Positions 51,214-61,264 are shown, numbered from the stretch's first letter. The stretch is DNA of 64,000 nt from Candidatus Enterovibrio altilux (GCF_002381345.1 NZ_CP020660.1:620001-684000); one strand, 5' to 3'. Notes: generated by a model from the sequence alone, not told the origin. Numbers and translations: made by a program.

Positions 51214-52009
51214 TAGTACCTCTTCCGTTAGCGCAATCCAGTCTAATCAAATCACAAATAACGTTTAATCCCGTATCCCAGTGTTTCAAGTAGTGAAGCA
51301 CGATACCGCTTAGCATGTACCAGCAGCTCAAAAGACCCACTAGCAAAGCAAAAGAGAAGCCGATGGAGAGAATATTTAGTTGTGGTGCAACACGAGTCAT
51401 AATACCAAAGGACAAGTTTACAGTGAGTAGGGCAATAATACCCGCTAATGCCATACCAATACCCACACTAAACATAATGCCGAAGCAATTCACCAGCGCA
51501 TGAAAATCAGTACTTTCCAAAGATTCACCTATTGGAAGGGTTTGGAAACTCATGACCACCAAATTAAGCATTTGAAGGTGTCCGTCAGTAGAAAGGAAAA
51601 TCATAATTGCAACAAACATAAAAAGCTGACCAAGTAACGGCGTATTCTGACCGTTAACTGGGTCTACCATCGACGCAAAACCTAGGCTTGATTGCATGCC
51701 AATAATCTGTCCTAACAGAATAAATGTTTGAATGATAAATTGCGTGACAGTCCCCATGGCTACACCAATCAATATTTGCTGTGCCAGCACCAGAAAGCCA
51801 CCCAATGAAACGAGTTCTACTTCATCACGCACACTAGAGATGGACGGCATAACTGCAAAAGTAATAGCCAGTGACAGATATAATCGAACACGAACTGGGA
51901 CAAATTTTGCACCAAAAAACGTCACCGTCATCATCATTGATGAAATACGCGTCATTGGCCATAAAAACTGTGTCATCCAATCGAGAATAATGTTTACTGG
52001 GTATTCCAT
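51200..52009 (-). CDS. fliR: Flagellar export gate protein FliR
   Basis: A 269-residue integral membrane protein of the FliPQR export gate with about six helices (for example VRLYLSLAITFAVMPSI, IMIFLSTDGHLQML, VALLTVNLSFGIMTR-like). The family motifs GQIIGMQSSLGFASMVDP and NLSFGIMTRVAPQLNILSIG are intact. Normal length. Lies between fliQ (14 nt) and flhB (overlap). Confidence 0.95.
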   Translation of the reverse strand: MEYPVNIILDWMTQFLWPMTRISSMMMTVTFFGAKFVPVRVRLYLSLAITFAVMPSISSVRDEVELVSLGGFLVLAQQILIGVAMGTVTQFIIQTFILLGQIIGMQSSLGFASMVDPVNGQNTPLLGQLFMFVAIMIFLSTDGHLQMLNLVVMSFQTLPIGESLESTDFHALVNCFGIMFSVGIGMALAGIIALLTVNLSFGIMTRVAPQLNILSIGFSFALLVGLLSCWYMLSGIVLHYLKHWDTGLNVICDLIRLDCANGRGTNDGK

Positions 52010-52022
52010 AGCATTTAGCTCG

Positions 52023-52292
52023 TCAGTAAAGTAGATATGGGATCTCTCCCATCAGTCGTAAAAAATACTCCATTAACATATGTGTTATCCAATGCCCAAA
52101 CAGCATCAAAGTAAGCAATGTCGCGATCAAACGTGGCAAGAAACTTAACGTCTGTTCGTTGATTGAGGTTGCGGCTTGGAAAACTGCAACCACCAAACCT
52201 ATAATAAGCCCTGGAATGATAATGACACAAACCATAATGATGATCAGATACAATGCATCTTGAAACAGCTCAACAAACACTTCTGGGGCCAT
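52023..52292 (-). CDS. fliQ: Flagellar export gate protein FliQ
   Basis: An 89-residue protein with two membrane helices (about 14-38 and 52-75) and the family core LIIGLVVAVFQAATSINEQTLSF followed by FLPRL. It forms the FliPQR gate with fliP and fliR, which flank it at 10 and 14 nt. Confidence 0.95.
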   Translation of the reverse strand: MAPEVFVELFQDALYLIIIMVCVIIIPGLIIGLVVAVFQAATSINEQTLSFLPRLIATLLTLMLFGHWITHMLMEYFLRLMGEIPYLLY

Positions 52293-52301
52293 AATATATT
52301 C

Positions 52302-53159
52302 CTACCCAAAACTACCTACGAGTGTCGATAAAATGAGGTTCCACCCATCTACCAGCACAAAGAGCATGAGTTTGAAAGGCAATGACACAATCATGGGTGA
52401 TAGCATCATCATACCCATCGCCATCAATACAGATGCCACTACCAAATCAATAATTAAGAAAGGTAAAAATAACATGAAGCCAATTTGGAATGCGGTTTTT
52501 AGTTCTGACGTAATAAATGCGGGAATCAACACTGACATAGGCACCAATTCTGGAACGGTGACATCAGAACCAGACATATCCACAAATGTTTCCAAATCTT
52601 GAACGCGTGTTTGCTTTAACATGAATTCACGCACAGGCACTTGCACACGATCAAATGCTTCTTGCGCCGTTATCTTTGCATTGATATATGGTTGTACCGC
52701 TGAGATATTCACTCTATCTATCACTGGTGACATGACAAAAAAGGTTAAAAACAAAGAAACACCAATAATGATCTGATTAGATGGTGTCTGTTGTAATCCC
52801 ATCGCTTGTCGTAAAATTGACATCACCACCACGATACGGGTGAATGACGTCATCAAAATGACGATAGCTGGCAAAAAACCCAGTGCAGTCATTAATGCTA
52901 GGATTTGCAGCGTCACCGAATAATCTTTAGTGCCATCGGGATTAACTGTCATTGTTAGTGCTGGGATACCACTACCATTTATGCCTTGCATCATTGACTC
53001 TGCACCATCGTTATTGGTGAAATTTTCAGTGGCTGTTTCAGAAGATAGTGTAGGTATAAGTGTGAGCTCGGCTCTTGCATAAGCAAGTGGCATCATTAAA
53101 AAACAGCAAAGCAACAAAAAAATAGTAGTAATGAATTTAACATACATCATTTTTTTCAA
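52302..53159 (-). CDS. fliP: Flagellar export gate protein FliP
   Basis: A 285-residue protein with a cleavable signal peptide (about 30 residues, ending near AYA-RAE) and four membrane helices. Signatures: [24 protein letters not shown] (residues about 105-128, an essential FliP motif) and [20 protein letters not shown] plus [15 protein letters not shown] near the C-terminus. It lies 21 nt after fliO. Confidence 0.96.
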   Translation of the reverse strand: MKKMMYVKFITTIFLLLCCFLMMPLAYARAELTLIPTLSSETATENFTNNDGAESMMQGINGSGIPALTMTVNPDGTKDYSVTLQILALMTALGFLPAIVILMTSFTRIVVVMSILRQAMGLQQTPSNQIIIGVSLFLTFFVMSPVIDRVNISAVQPYINAKITAQEAFDRVQVPVREFMLKQTRVQDLETFVDMSGSDVTVPELVPMSVLIPAFITSELKTAFQIGFMLFLPFLIIDLVVASVLMAMGMMMLSPMIVSLPFKLMLFVLVDGWNLILSTLVGSFG

Positions 53160-53180
53160 AATATTCTTAAGTTGAGACGA

Positions 53181-53546
53181 TCATGCGCTGTCGAGGTTAG
53201 GTGCTTTCGATGCAGATTCATCATTTTTCGTCCGCGTATCTAAAGTTTTAAGTAACGTTATTTGGTGTACCGTCACACCTATCAAGACCTGCTCTCCATT
53301 AACATCAAGAACAATCACGCGTCCTTTTTGGCCTAGTGGAAGCTGACTGATCACTTTCAATCCCGGTTTTGCGCCCATTAATATGGGTATTTTCATACGT
53401 TTAAATAACCAAGCCACAGTAAAAATAAGGCTAATAACCGCCAATAATGCAGCTAACATTGTTGTAAAGTTCACATGAGATGTTGACGCTGCAAATGCAG
53501 CGGAAGCAAACAGTGATCCAAATACTGCCAGTAGCATCAATATCAT
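53181..53546 (-). CDS. fliO: Flagellar export assembly protein FliO
   Basis: A 121-residue protein with a signal-like first helix (ending ASAAFAAS), one membrane helix (about 31-47) and the short cytoplasmic FliO domain (LKVISQLPLGQKGRVIVLDVNGEQVLIGVT, here noted as residues 62-92). It helps assemble FliP. The usual upstream neighbour fliN is separated from it by about 800 bp of IS debris. Confidence 0.9.
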   Translation of the reverse strand: MILMLLAVFGSLFASAAFAASTSHVNFTTMLAALLAVISLIFTVAWLFKRMKIPILMGAKPGLKVISQLPLGQKGRVIVLDVNGEQVLIGVTVHQITLLKTLDTRTKNDESASKAPNLDSA

Positions 53547-53644
53547 GAATCCTCTAATTCCACTTAAATTTTAAAAATATTTAAGCAAGATTAAGGCCGA
53601 AACAAGCACACGTATAAAAAGATAATTTTTGCATTTTAGTACAA

Positions 53645-54282
53645 GGTTCCTCTGGACAGTTTTTTGACTCGAAACATTACCATTTTTGATAGGGAACGTT
53701 TATGGTAACCATACTTAGTTTTTCAATGCTGATTTAAACCGTATAACTGCTAGTAACTCACCGCTAAATTACACGGGTGATCTCGTTCCAAAAAAATTAT
53801 TCCTCTTCTTGGTGAGATTAATGACTAAGTGCTAGATGGTTCCCTTATTTTTCGTTTTGAACGTAACATTAACCGTTTTAGCTCGCTTGCTAATGCATAA
53901 ATAGTAAGAGCATGATAACGGCAGTTAAACACGTTTAAAAACAGCATCAATGCATTCTTCCATACCTCTCAATGGCATTAAAATATGCATTTGATCATAA
54001 GAACCGCCGTAATGGCTAAGTCGCTCAATAGGCGAAGTCTTCCAGGATTACCTTGCTTAATTTGATCCCATAGCTGAACGGCCTTTTCATCCATCAAGAA
54101 TGTTAGCGAGCCATGATTGATTAAAGCTTAATTATATTACTTACAGTTAGCTGCTTTGTAGTGAAACTTGTTCATAGACTTGAACATTTAACTGAACCAG
54201 TGGTTTAGAGCGTAGCTTTATAATTTAGTTTCCTAATTTAAAAGACAAAGCCCTAAAAAATCATAATGTTCAAATTAGGCAA
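53645..54282 (-). mobile_element. Decayed IS between fliN and fliO
   Basis: A minus-oriented IS copy lacking its outer right end: it starts inside the element at GTTCCTCTGGACAG (53645), has lost the transposase core, and reaches the left end near 54252 (TTTAAAAGACAAAGC). About 30 bp of plus-oriented right-end sequence (AAAATCATAATGTTCAAATTAG) is attached. It splits the otherwise continuous fliKLMNOPQRflhB operon. The remaining gap (53547-53644 and 54283-54350) holds no gene and no obvious terminator. Confidence 0.75.
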
Positions 54283-54350
54283 TAAAGACAGTTTGAAAGG
54301 GGGCAAAGTATTAAATTTATAAGCACGTTTTTATTTGCATAAATATTAAA

Positions 54351-54740
54351 TTATCTGAGTTTTTTAATGCGTTCAGTCTGGCTAATCACATCCGTTAAAC
54401 GAATGCCAAACTTATCATTCACCACAACAACTTCACCGTGTGCTATCAGTGTACCATTAACCAACAGGTCAAGTGATTCGCCAGCAAGACGATCCAATTC
54501 AACCACTGATCCTTGATTTAACTGGAGCAGATTACGAATATTAATATTCGTACGCCCCACTTCCATAGATATGGTGACAGGAATATCAAGAATGGCATCT
54601 AGTTTACGCTGTTCATCTGAATTTATGGAAGATACGTCATTCACCAGTTCATCTAATGCCGCTGTTTGAATATCATCACCATTTTCAACTACAGTTTGCT
54701 CAGCAAGTGCTTCAGCCCAATCATCTTCTACATCACTCAT
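54351..54740 (-). CDS. fliN: Flagellar motor switch protein FliN
   Basis: A 129-residue C-ring protein. The C-terminal SpoA domain is complete (LDAILDIPVTISMEVGRTNI, NLLQLNQGSVVELDRLAGES, VVVNDKFGIRLTDVISQTERI). The N-terminal acidic segment (MSDVEDDWAEALAEQ) is the normal beginning, so the ATG at 54740 is preferred over a GTG at 54752. It lies 20 nt after fliM. Confidence 0.95.
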   Translation of the reverse strand: MSDVEDDWAEALAEQTVVENGDDIQTAALDELVNDVSSINSDEQRKLDAILDIPVTISMEVGRTNINIRNLLQLNQGSVVELDRLAGESLDLLVNGTLIAHGEVVVVNDKFGIRLTDVISQTERIKKLR

Positions 54741-54760
54741 GATTATTACCACATATATCG

Positions 54761-55813
54761 TTATTCATTTTTGTCTTCAAAGCCATGGTTCTTTAGCTTA
54801 AAAAAATTATTTTCTATCTGTGCAATATCACTTCTTTGTACCTCTGGACGTTTTAATTTTTTTGATATTTTAATAGCAAAATTATTATTTGCTTGCCCCA
54901 TTTTACCGCGGAATGTTGGTAGATCTTCAATGTAAACAGTACATGCATCAGGCATTTCCACCGGAATTACATCACCGACTCCCAACTCCATTAGATCTCG
55001 CAAAGACAGTGATATTTCCAAGAGTTTTGCCGTAAGCTCGACTTCCACATCCATCACTTCGTCTTGCAGAGCTTTTGACCAACGAAGATCAGTATCCATC
55101 TTATCACTTTGGATACCAGCATCCAGTAACTCTCGAATTGGTTCGACCATTGAATAGGGCATAACGATATGAAAATCACCACCACCACCATCAAGTTCAA
55201 TGTGGAATGAACTCACCACAATCACTTCAGTTGGACTCACGATATTAGCCATGGCTGGGTTCACTTCAGAATCAAGGTACTCAAATTCAACCTTCATCAC
55301 CGGCGCCCACGCATCTTTATAGTCTTCAAATATTAGCTTAAGCAACATTTGAATAATGCGTCGTTCTGTCGGAGTAAACTCACGGCCTTCGATTCGAGCA
55401 TGAAAACGCCCATCACCACCAAAAAAATTTTCCACTAAAATAAAAACTAGTCTCGCTTCCATAGTGATTAAACCCGTCCCTTTAAGGGGACGGAAACGCA
55501 TCATGTTCAAACTAGTAGGTACAAATAAAGTATTTTGGTATTCACCAAACTTCACCATTTGTACGCCATTAATTGACACTTCTGCAGTTTTACGTAGCAT
55601 GTTAAATAAGCTAATGCGCATATGGCGTACAAATCGCTCATTAATTAGTTCCAGAGTGGGCATACGCCCACGAACAATATGATCTTGTAAGGAAAAATCA
55701 AAATTAGATGCTGAGGCTATATCCCCACTACCAGCCTCTAGTTCATCATCTACGATATCATCTACGCCATGAAGGAGCGCATCAATTTCGTCTTGGCTCA
55801 GTAGATCGGTCAC
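54761..55813 (-). CDS. fliM: Flagellar motor switch protein FliM
   Basis: A 350-residue C-ring protein. The CheY-P binding peptide LSQDEIDALL is at residues 5-14, the middle domain has the GGXG-type motif region (VENFFGGDGRFHARIEGREFT, residues about 129-149), and the C-terminal SpoA domain (LRDLMELGVGDVIPVEMPD) binds FliN. Since the CheY-binding peptide is intact, motor response to CheY-P should be retained. It lies 7 nt after fliL. Confidence 0.96.
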   Translation of the reverse strand: MTDLLSQDEIDALLHGVDDIVDDELEAGSGDIASASNFDFSLQDHIVRGRMPTLELINERFVRHMRISLFNMLRKTAEVSINGVQMVKFGEYQNTLFVPTSLNMMRFRPLKGTGLITMEARLVFILVENFFGGDGRFHARIEGREFTPTERRIIQMLLKLIFEDYKDAWAPVMKVEFEYLDSEVNPAMANIVSPTEVIVVSSFHIELDGGGGDFHIVMPYSMVEPIRELLDAGIQSDKMDTDLRWSKALQDEVMDVEVELTAKLLEISLSLRDLMELGVGDVIPVEMPDACTVYIEDLPTFRGKMGQANNNFAIKISKKLKRPEVQRSDIAQIENNFFKLKNHGFEDKNE

Positions 55814-55820
55814 ATTGCAC

Positions 55821-56312
55821 CTATTGCATTACAAAGCCAGTAAACAATACCTGTTCAACCACAGTTTTGCCGGTGACTTTTTCCAGCGCTGACTTTACTG
55901 TATCAACGGCTTGTTTGCGTACTTCCAATCGACCATGTGGCGTACGCAATTGTTCAACGGTTGCAGCCCAAAATGTAGTAAGAAGGCTATGCTTCACTAA
56001 GGGTAAATTATGTTTCGCCAACACCTCGTTCCTTTCACCACGCACCACCAACTGTACTTGCACCTGAACCAATCGTTGTTGCATGTCACCCGTTACATTA
56101 AAGACGAACGGCTGCGGCAAAGTGACATAAATTGCTTGAAGGCTAGCTGGATCTAGCTCTTTAATAAAAATATCATTTTGTGAAACTGACTCTCCATCAT
56201 CAGGAAAGAGAAAAAAAACAGCACCACCACCCAATAAAAATAATGTGACAACAATAATGATGAGTTTCTTGTTACCATTGCCGGCATCTTCGTTGATATC
56301 TTCTTTATCCAT
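55821..56312 (-). CDS. fliL: Flagellar basal-body protein FliL
   Basis: A 163-residue membrane protein with one N-terminal helix (about 17-37) and a periplasmic FliL domain associated with the stator. Conserved parts: YVTLPQPFVFNV, RLVQVQVQLVVRG and a C-terminal VEQVLFTGFVMQ. The ATG at 56312 is chosen because GGGGTG lies just before it and MDKEDINEDAGN is a normal start; the ATG at 56327 would precede the ribosome site. Confidence 0.93.
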   Translation of the reverse strand: MDKEDINEDAGNGNKKLIIIVVTLFLLGGGAVFFLFPDDGESVSQNDIFIKELDPASLQAIYVTLPQPFVFNVTGDMQQRLVQVQVQLVVRGERNEVLAKHNLPLVKHSLLTTFWAATVEQLRTPHGRLEVRKQAVDTVKSALEKVTGKTVVEQVLFTGFVMQ

Positions 56313-56383
56313 AAAGCACCCCAGCATTGAGTCAATTAATTATCAAGTTTCAGTCTATACACATAAAGCGCAAAAGCGCTGCA

Positions 56384-58333
56384 TTACACATAATAGTCAA
56401 CACGTTCTTTTGATACGTTCACATACCCGTTATGTTTAATAACATTGAGTTCTGTATCTTGTTCCGCATCACCACGATAAAGTAATAATTCTTTTTTCGG
56501 CTCGCCTTGACCATCACCTTGTGATGTTTGATTCCCCCTAAATGTCTGGCGACCACCACCAGCGTCTTGTTGCTGAACCGATGACTGAGTTAGCTGTAAT
56601 CCCTGCTGTTGCAACATGTCTCGCAAACGCGGCATAGATTGCTCAATTAAATCATGTGCTTGCTGATTTGCCACGATAAATTGAACAGATGTTTGGTCAC
56701 GGTTCATTGATAATTTGATTTGCATACTACCCAGCTCTGGCGGGTCCAAACGAATATCAATATGCTTGCAATTTTTCAATAACATAGCATTGATCCGCTC
56801 AGAAAGTGCATTCGCTGCTTCAATTTGATTTTGGTTCATTTGTAACGCTGTTTGTGCTGTAACAATATCTAATTTGGAGGCTATTATTGGCCTTTGATTA
56901 CCAAAACTAAACGCTAGTTGCTGTATAAAACTAACAGGCTCTGTCTCTAAACTAGACTTTCCAGCCTTACTCAATGCTTGTATTGCTGCCGCTTCTAGTA
57001 CCGCTACACTAGCTCTTGACTGAGGCAACTGAAAGTCAGCTTCCGTTCCAACAGGTACCACTGAAATTGCATTAGCAGAAGTTAGCAGTATGGGTTGTTG
57101 CTGTACTTGCGGGATCATCGCCACATTAGCAACTGATGCTGATTGGGTCATGTAAGCTTGAGATTGCTCCATTAAGCCATGTGATATTAATGCATTAGAC
57201 GAGGGCAATACATTGCCTTCAACCGTTGAGTTAATCACATTTTGTTTTGTATTTTGCATTAGCATTAATATTTCATTGCCTATCTTACTTTGCCCACCAG
57301 AATTGGCCGCTGTTTCTGTTTGTGCATCTGTGTTCATTGCAGCATCAACAGCACCAGATAACATTTGGTATAATTGCAATGCTTCAAGTGTTGTTGACGA
57401 TAAATTACTTGACGTCAAAGCATGTTGTTTTGACGATGCCTTAATGAAATTTGGAGCAATTTGTTTTATCAAAAAAATAGGCGTTACCAGCATTTTATCG
57501 TTATTTTCACTGTTGGTTTGCACTAAGAAAAACGAAGCATTTGTTTCTTCTCTCACCTGATATTCTGCAATCGCCATGTTAGATACTTGAGCAAGTAAGG
57601 CAAGTTCAGTCTCAGACATCACTTCTACTTTAGGACCGTCAAAAGACAATATGTTTATTACACCGGCCTGTTCTGGAACTAGGAATACCCACTCTAATGC
57701 TGATGTTAACTCGATATTTTTATACGGCGTCATTATGAAGGGACCACTTTCAATAGGAGTGAACGGTAACCCTTTATCTTCTTTGGCACTGGCGTTAGTA
57801 TCTAATTTTAATGTTAGCTCTGAGCTAATATCGACATTGCGTGTATCGATTTGCAGCACAGCATTAGCCTCATCGAGGCGTAATAACAAAGCTTCACCAT
57901 CCTGCTTGGCTTGAACTTGCCTCATTGATAATTCATTAATATCGGATATTTGACCTATCTTCATGGATAACAAAACTGCATCATTTGCTGACCTCAACTG
58001 TGTTACGTTAGAAACGTCTTCGACGTCCATACTCTCTGGAATAAGGTTATCCATCCCTTTCCTGGCAATATCTTCGCCATCGGCGGATAAAGAGCTATTT
58101 TTCAAAAATACATCACTGCTAACATCGACGTCTGCCATCTTATTGCTACGCTCAATGCTTTTGATTGAACCATATACATGCGCTTCTCTATAACCAGACG
58201 CCAATTGGGCTAGCTGAGTAAAAAAAGTTTTCCCTTCAGTACTTAATACATCAGGCAACAAGGTGCTTTTTATCTCAGCGAAAGAAGCTTGTTTTGAGGT
58301 TATATTGGAAAATAAGAAGTTAGTTTGATTCAT
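56384..58333 (-). CDS. fliK: Flagellar hook-length control protein FliK
   Basis: A 649-residue secreted ruler protein. The long N-terminal part is Ser/Asn/Gln-rich and poorly conserved, as usual; the C-terminal flg_hook switch domain (about 510-600) has IDIRLDPPELGSMQIKLSM and FIVANQQAHDLIEQSMPRLRD. FliK stops hook growth by triggering the FlhB specificity switch. A sigma-54 promoter match lies in the 90-nt gap to fliJ, so fliK probably begins the fliKLMN(IS)OPQRflhB unit. Confidence 0.93.
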   Translation of the reverse strand: MNQTNFLFSNITSKQASFAEIKSTLLPDVLSTEGKTFFTQLAQLASGYREAHVYGSIKSIERSNKMADVDVSSDVFLKNSSLSADGEDIARKGMDNLIPESMDVEDVSNVTQLRSANDAVLLSMKIGQISDINELSMRQVQAKQDGEALLLRLDEANAVLQIDTRNVDISSELTLKLDTNASAKEDKGLPFTPIESGPFIMTPYKNIELTSALEWVFLVPEQAGVINILSFDGPKVEVMSETELALLAQVSNMAIAEYQVREETNASFFLVQTNSENNDKMLVTPIFLIKQIAPNFIKASSKQHALTSSNLSSTTLEALQLYQMLSGAVDAAMNTDAQTETAANSGGQSKIGNEILMLMQNTKQNVINSTVEGNVLPSSNALISHGLMEQSQAYMTQSASVANVAMIPQVQQQPILLTSANAISVVPVGTEADFQLPQSRASVAVLEAAAIQALSKAGKSSLETEPVSFIQQLAFSFGNQRPIIASKLDIVTAQTALQMNQNQIEAANALSERINAMLLKNCKHIDIRLDPPELGSMQIKLSMNRDQTSVQFIVANQQAHDLIEQSMPRLRDMLQQQGLQLTQSSVQQQDAGGGRQTFRGNQTSQGDGQGEPKKELLLYRGDAEQDTELNVIKHNGYVNVSKERVDYYV

Positions 58334-58405
58334 AATTATCCCGCTGCAAGTATTTCATTGTGATCGGTCAACATTACTGCATGCCAACAGATCATTTCCA
58401 AATGT

Positions 58406-58421
58406 AGCAATCATCGGGCCA
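58406..58421 (-). promoter_or_regulatory. Sigma-54 (-24/-12) promoter of the fliK operon
   Basis: Minus-strand TGGCCCGATGATTGC matches the RpoN consensus at all key bases (GG, CG, TTGC; spacing 10). It sits just after fliJ, and the predicted leader to fliK is about 60 nt. Confidence 0.8.
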
Positions 58422-58423
58422 GT

Positions 58424-58873
58424 TTAATAAAGACTACGTTGCTGTCGAATAAAACTTAAGGCAGCAAATTCATCCATTTGTTTTTGTTCAAGTTTTTCAG
58501 CGTGAATTTTTGCATATTTTTGCCGTTTTTTAATTAACCAATCTAGCGATCTCGTTTCTTGTCTACACTGTTGCCAATACTCTTGGCAACGTTCAATATT
58601 ATCTTCAAAATTAATAGCAGCTTGGCGTTGCTTTGCCAGCGTTTCATCTAATTGAAAAATAAAACGGTTTAAATAACTAAAACTGTTCGCACTTAGTCCT
58701 TGCGTACCCCGTTCAGTCATTTGACGAGAATAATCCAAACGGTATTGTTCAATTTGTTCTAGCTGCGCGCAATACCCTCGCGACTCTTGTTGCGCTAACA
58801 CTAACGCCAAATGTGCTTTGTGTTCTAAAAATTTTGCCTGTTTTAATAACAAAGCCATTGCATTATAAGACAT
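58424..58873 (-). CDS. fliJ: Flagellar export protein FliJ
   Basis: A 149-residue, almost entirely helical protein that forms an antiparallel coiled coil and acts as the stalk of the FliI ATPase. Gln/Glu/Arg-rich heptads (residues 15-60 and 70-140), including LDETLAKQRQAAINFEDNIE. Normal length and position directly after fliI (7 nt). Confidence 0.9.
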   Translation of the reverse strand: MSYNAMALLLKQAKFLEHKAHLALVLAQQESRGYCAQLEQIEQYRLDYSRQMTERGTQGLSANSFSYLNRFIFQLDETLAKQRQAAINFEDNIERCQEYWQQCRQETRSLDWLIKKRQKYAKIHAEKLEQKQMDEFAALSFIRQQRSLY

Positions 58874-58880
58874 GGTCTAA

Positions 58881-60203
58881 TTACTCCTGCAACATTGCAC
58901 GCAGCATATTGATGCACATGTCATAAGGCACCACATCTTTCATGCCCTGCTGAAGATACTCATCAAGGCGGGGCTGCAAAGTAAATGCTTGGTCAATACC
59001 CTGATCAGTCCCTGCTTTATACGCACCAATCGATACCAATTCCTGATTTTTCCTACATACGGATAATATTTGCCGTACAGTACGTGACATCAACATGTGC
59101 TCATCATTTACAATGTTTGGCATAACACGACTGACTGAACGCTCAACATCTATTGCGGGAAAATGTCCCGCATCAGCCATCTCACGTGATAATACAATAT
59201 GACCATCAAGAATCGCACGAGCTGCATCCGCAATAGGGTCTTGAAGATCATCGCCTTCGGTTAAAACAGTAAAAAAAGCAGTAATAGAACCTTGCACATT
59301 GCTACCATTGCCCGCACGTTCAACCAATGCCGGTAACTTTGCAAACACTGATGGCGGATATCCCTTCGTAGCTGGTGGTTCGCCTACAGACAAAGCGATC
59401 TCACGTTGCGCTTGCGCAAAACGCGTCAATGAATCCATCAGTAACAGAACATCCAATCCCTGATCGCGAAAGTACTCGGCAAGTGTCATCATCGTTTGGC
59501 ACCCTTTTAAGCGCATCAATGGCGAGGAATCTGCAGGCGCAGCAACCACTACCGAACGTGCACGATCTTCCGCACTTAAAATGTCATCAATGAATTCTTT
59601 CACTTCTCGTCCACGCTCACCAATCAAACCCACCACCACCACCTGCGCTGTGGTACCTCGTGTCATCATGCCCAGTGTAACCGATTTACCAACACCAGAA
59701 CCCGCGAACAGACCGATACGTTGGCCCTTACCCACGGTCAACAAACCATTAATGGCTTTAATGCCCACATCAAGTGGAGAATTAATTGGTTTTCTTGTAA
59801 GTAGATTGTTTGTTGAAGGTATTAAAGGGGCCGTTTGGCCAGTAAAAATGTCGCCCAAGCCATCAAGAGGACGACCAACACCATTCATAACTCGGCCAAG
59901 TAACTCCCTACCCACTGGAATACCTTGTTCTTCAGAAATAGGTATAACGCTAGCACCCGATACTACGCCTGAGATTTGCTCGTTTGGCATTAAATACAAA
60001 GTATCATCCGAGAACCCAATAACTTCTGCTTCAATACTTCCATGGAGGGTTTCAACACTACATAAGCTGCCAATAGATGCCCGGCAGCCTACGGCTTCTA
60101 AGGTCAACCCAACAACACGAACCAGTTTTCCAGAGGCAATAGGATGCGCAACTAAGCTATCAAATTTTAAATTATTTAAACGTTCAAACAGGCTAACCAC
60201 CAT
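58881..60203 (-). CDS. fliI: Flagellar export ATPase FliI
   Basis: A 440-residue F1-beta-like hexameric ATPase powering substrate unloading. Walker A GSGVGKS at residues 168-174, catalytic Glu in [12 protein letters not shown], Walker [17 protein letters not shown], and [20 protein letters not shown] lies just before the ATG. Forms the export ATPase complex with FliH and FliJ. Confidence 0.96.
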   Translation of the reverse strand: MVVSLFERLNNLKFDSLVAHPIASGKLVRVVGLTLEAVGCRASIGSLCSVETLHGSIEAEVIGFSDDTLYLMPNEQISGVVSGASVIPISEEQGIPVGRELLGRVMNGVGRPLDGLGDIFTGQTAPLIPSTNNLLTRKPINSPLDVGIKAINGLLTVGKGQRIGLFAGSGVGKSVTLGMMTRGTTAQVVVVGLIGERGREVKEFIDDILSAEDRARSVVVAAPADSSPLMRLKGCQTMMTLAEYFRDQGLDVLLLMDSLTRFAQAQREIALSVGEPPATKGYPPSVFAKLPALVERAGNGSNVQGSITAFFTVLTEGDDLQDPIADAARAILDGHIVLSREMADAGHFPAIDVERSVSRVMPNIVNDEHMLMSRTVRQILSVCRKNQELVSIGAYKAGTDQGIDQAFTLQPRLDEYLQQGMKDVVPYDMCINMLRAMLQE

Positions 60204-60307
60204 CTTCTCCTACTTCGCCCATGGAGAATGTTTTTTGATCACGGTTCGCTAATCCCGTACTTTCTTCCATTATGTTAGAAACATTATTTTTTTAAATTCA
60301 TCAAATT

Positions 60308-61264
60308 TTAAATCTCAATTTTTGGGTTATTTTTTGATTTTGATTGCTCTTGGGAACTGTCTTCAGCATGCATATTTACTTCATGATCATCACAGTTACT
60401 TGACAGCGAGTCAATATCAATCGTACGAAGTATATCAACACCATCTCCACCTTCAGAACAATCAAGTTCACGTGTTATGTTCTGACTAGCAAAACGACTA
60501 AGCAACTGCTGAATTCGATCTTTCATGCGGTAATCCACAATAGAATCACCACAAAAAATTTGAATATCACCACGGTTTATTGATGGTTTTGGAATGAATT
60601 TCCATTGATAATCTTTTATTGATTCAGCACTGTGCACATTAGTCACCACTTCGATATCTTCAGGATGAAGGTATATAATAGCTTGACGTCCAGACATTGG
60701 TAGTGCTGTAATAGATTTTTGTAATGTGGCTAAAATAACGTTGGGATTAGTCACCACTTCTGTTTGAATTGCCGTTTTTGTTAACTGTATTACTATTTCC
60801 AACACCTGTTGATAAACTTGATGATCAACCTGCACCAGTGGAAAGGTAATTTTTTCAAGAATAGCGTCAAGATGCTGACAACGGTTCTCAACGAGCAGCT
60901 GACCTTCTAACAGACCTTGCTCCAAACCTTCTTTTTGTCCAGTATCCAAACCCGCTATTTTGCCTTCTTTAAACCCAGCTTCACGGCCTTCAGTAAAACC
61001 TTTATCATACCCTTCTTTCTTGCCTTCTTCATAAGCAGAATGACGAATATGCTCGAGAGCATCAGGCCTAAGCATTTTGAAGTCAATTTCAGACTCCACC
61101 GGCTCTTCCGCTACTTTTGGTGCCTCCCAGCTTGGGTCATAGTTTAAGGCTGTTTCCTTGGGTGACGCATTATTGAGTTCATAGGCAGGGAGCGACCAAC
61201 GTTCAAAAATACTATCAGGTTGCTCAGTGACACGAATATAACCTCTACGACGATCAATGCTCAT
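60308..61264 (-). CDS. fliH: Flagellar assembly protein FliH
   Basis: A 318-residue FliI regulator/stator. A run of 11 glycines spaced every four residues (Gly81 to Gly121, for example KKEGYDKGFTEGREAG) is the GxxxG-repeat helix typical of FliH. The C-terminal half resembles the F-type ATPase delta/b subunits and binds FliI. The start MSIDRRRGYIRVTE (61264) with GAAGGG before it is the family start; the longer frame to 61339 is unlikely. A 104-nt gap to fliI, larger than elsewhere in the operon, holds no gene. Confidence 0.92.
   Translation of the reverse strand: MSIDRRRGYIRVTEQPDSIFERWSLPAYELNNASPKETALNYDPSWEAPKVAEEPVESEIDFKMLRPDALEHIRHSAYEEGKKEGYDKGFTEGREAGFKEGKIAGLDTGQKEGLEQGLLEGQLLVENRCQHLDAILEKITFPLVQVDHQVYQQVLEIVIQLTKTAIQTEVVTNPNVILATLQKSITALPMSGRQAIIYLHPEDIEVVTNVHSAESIKDYQWKFIPKPSINRGDIQIFCGDSIVDYRMKDRIQQLLSRFASQNITRELDCSEGGDGVDILRTIDIDSLSSNCDDHEVNMHAEDSSQEQSKSKNNPKIEI

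Noticed and set aside
59581-60252. 223-codon ORF antisense to fliI
   Set aside because: Shadow of fliI; no recognisable domain or ribosome site, and fliI is certain.
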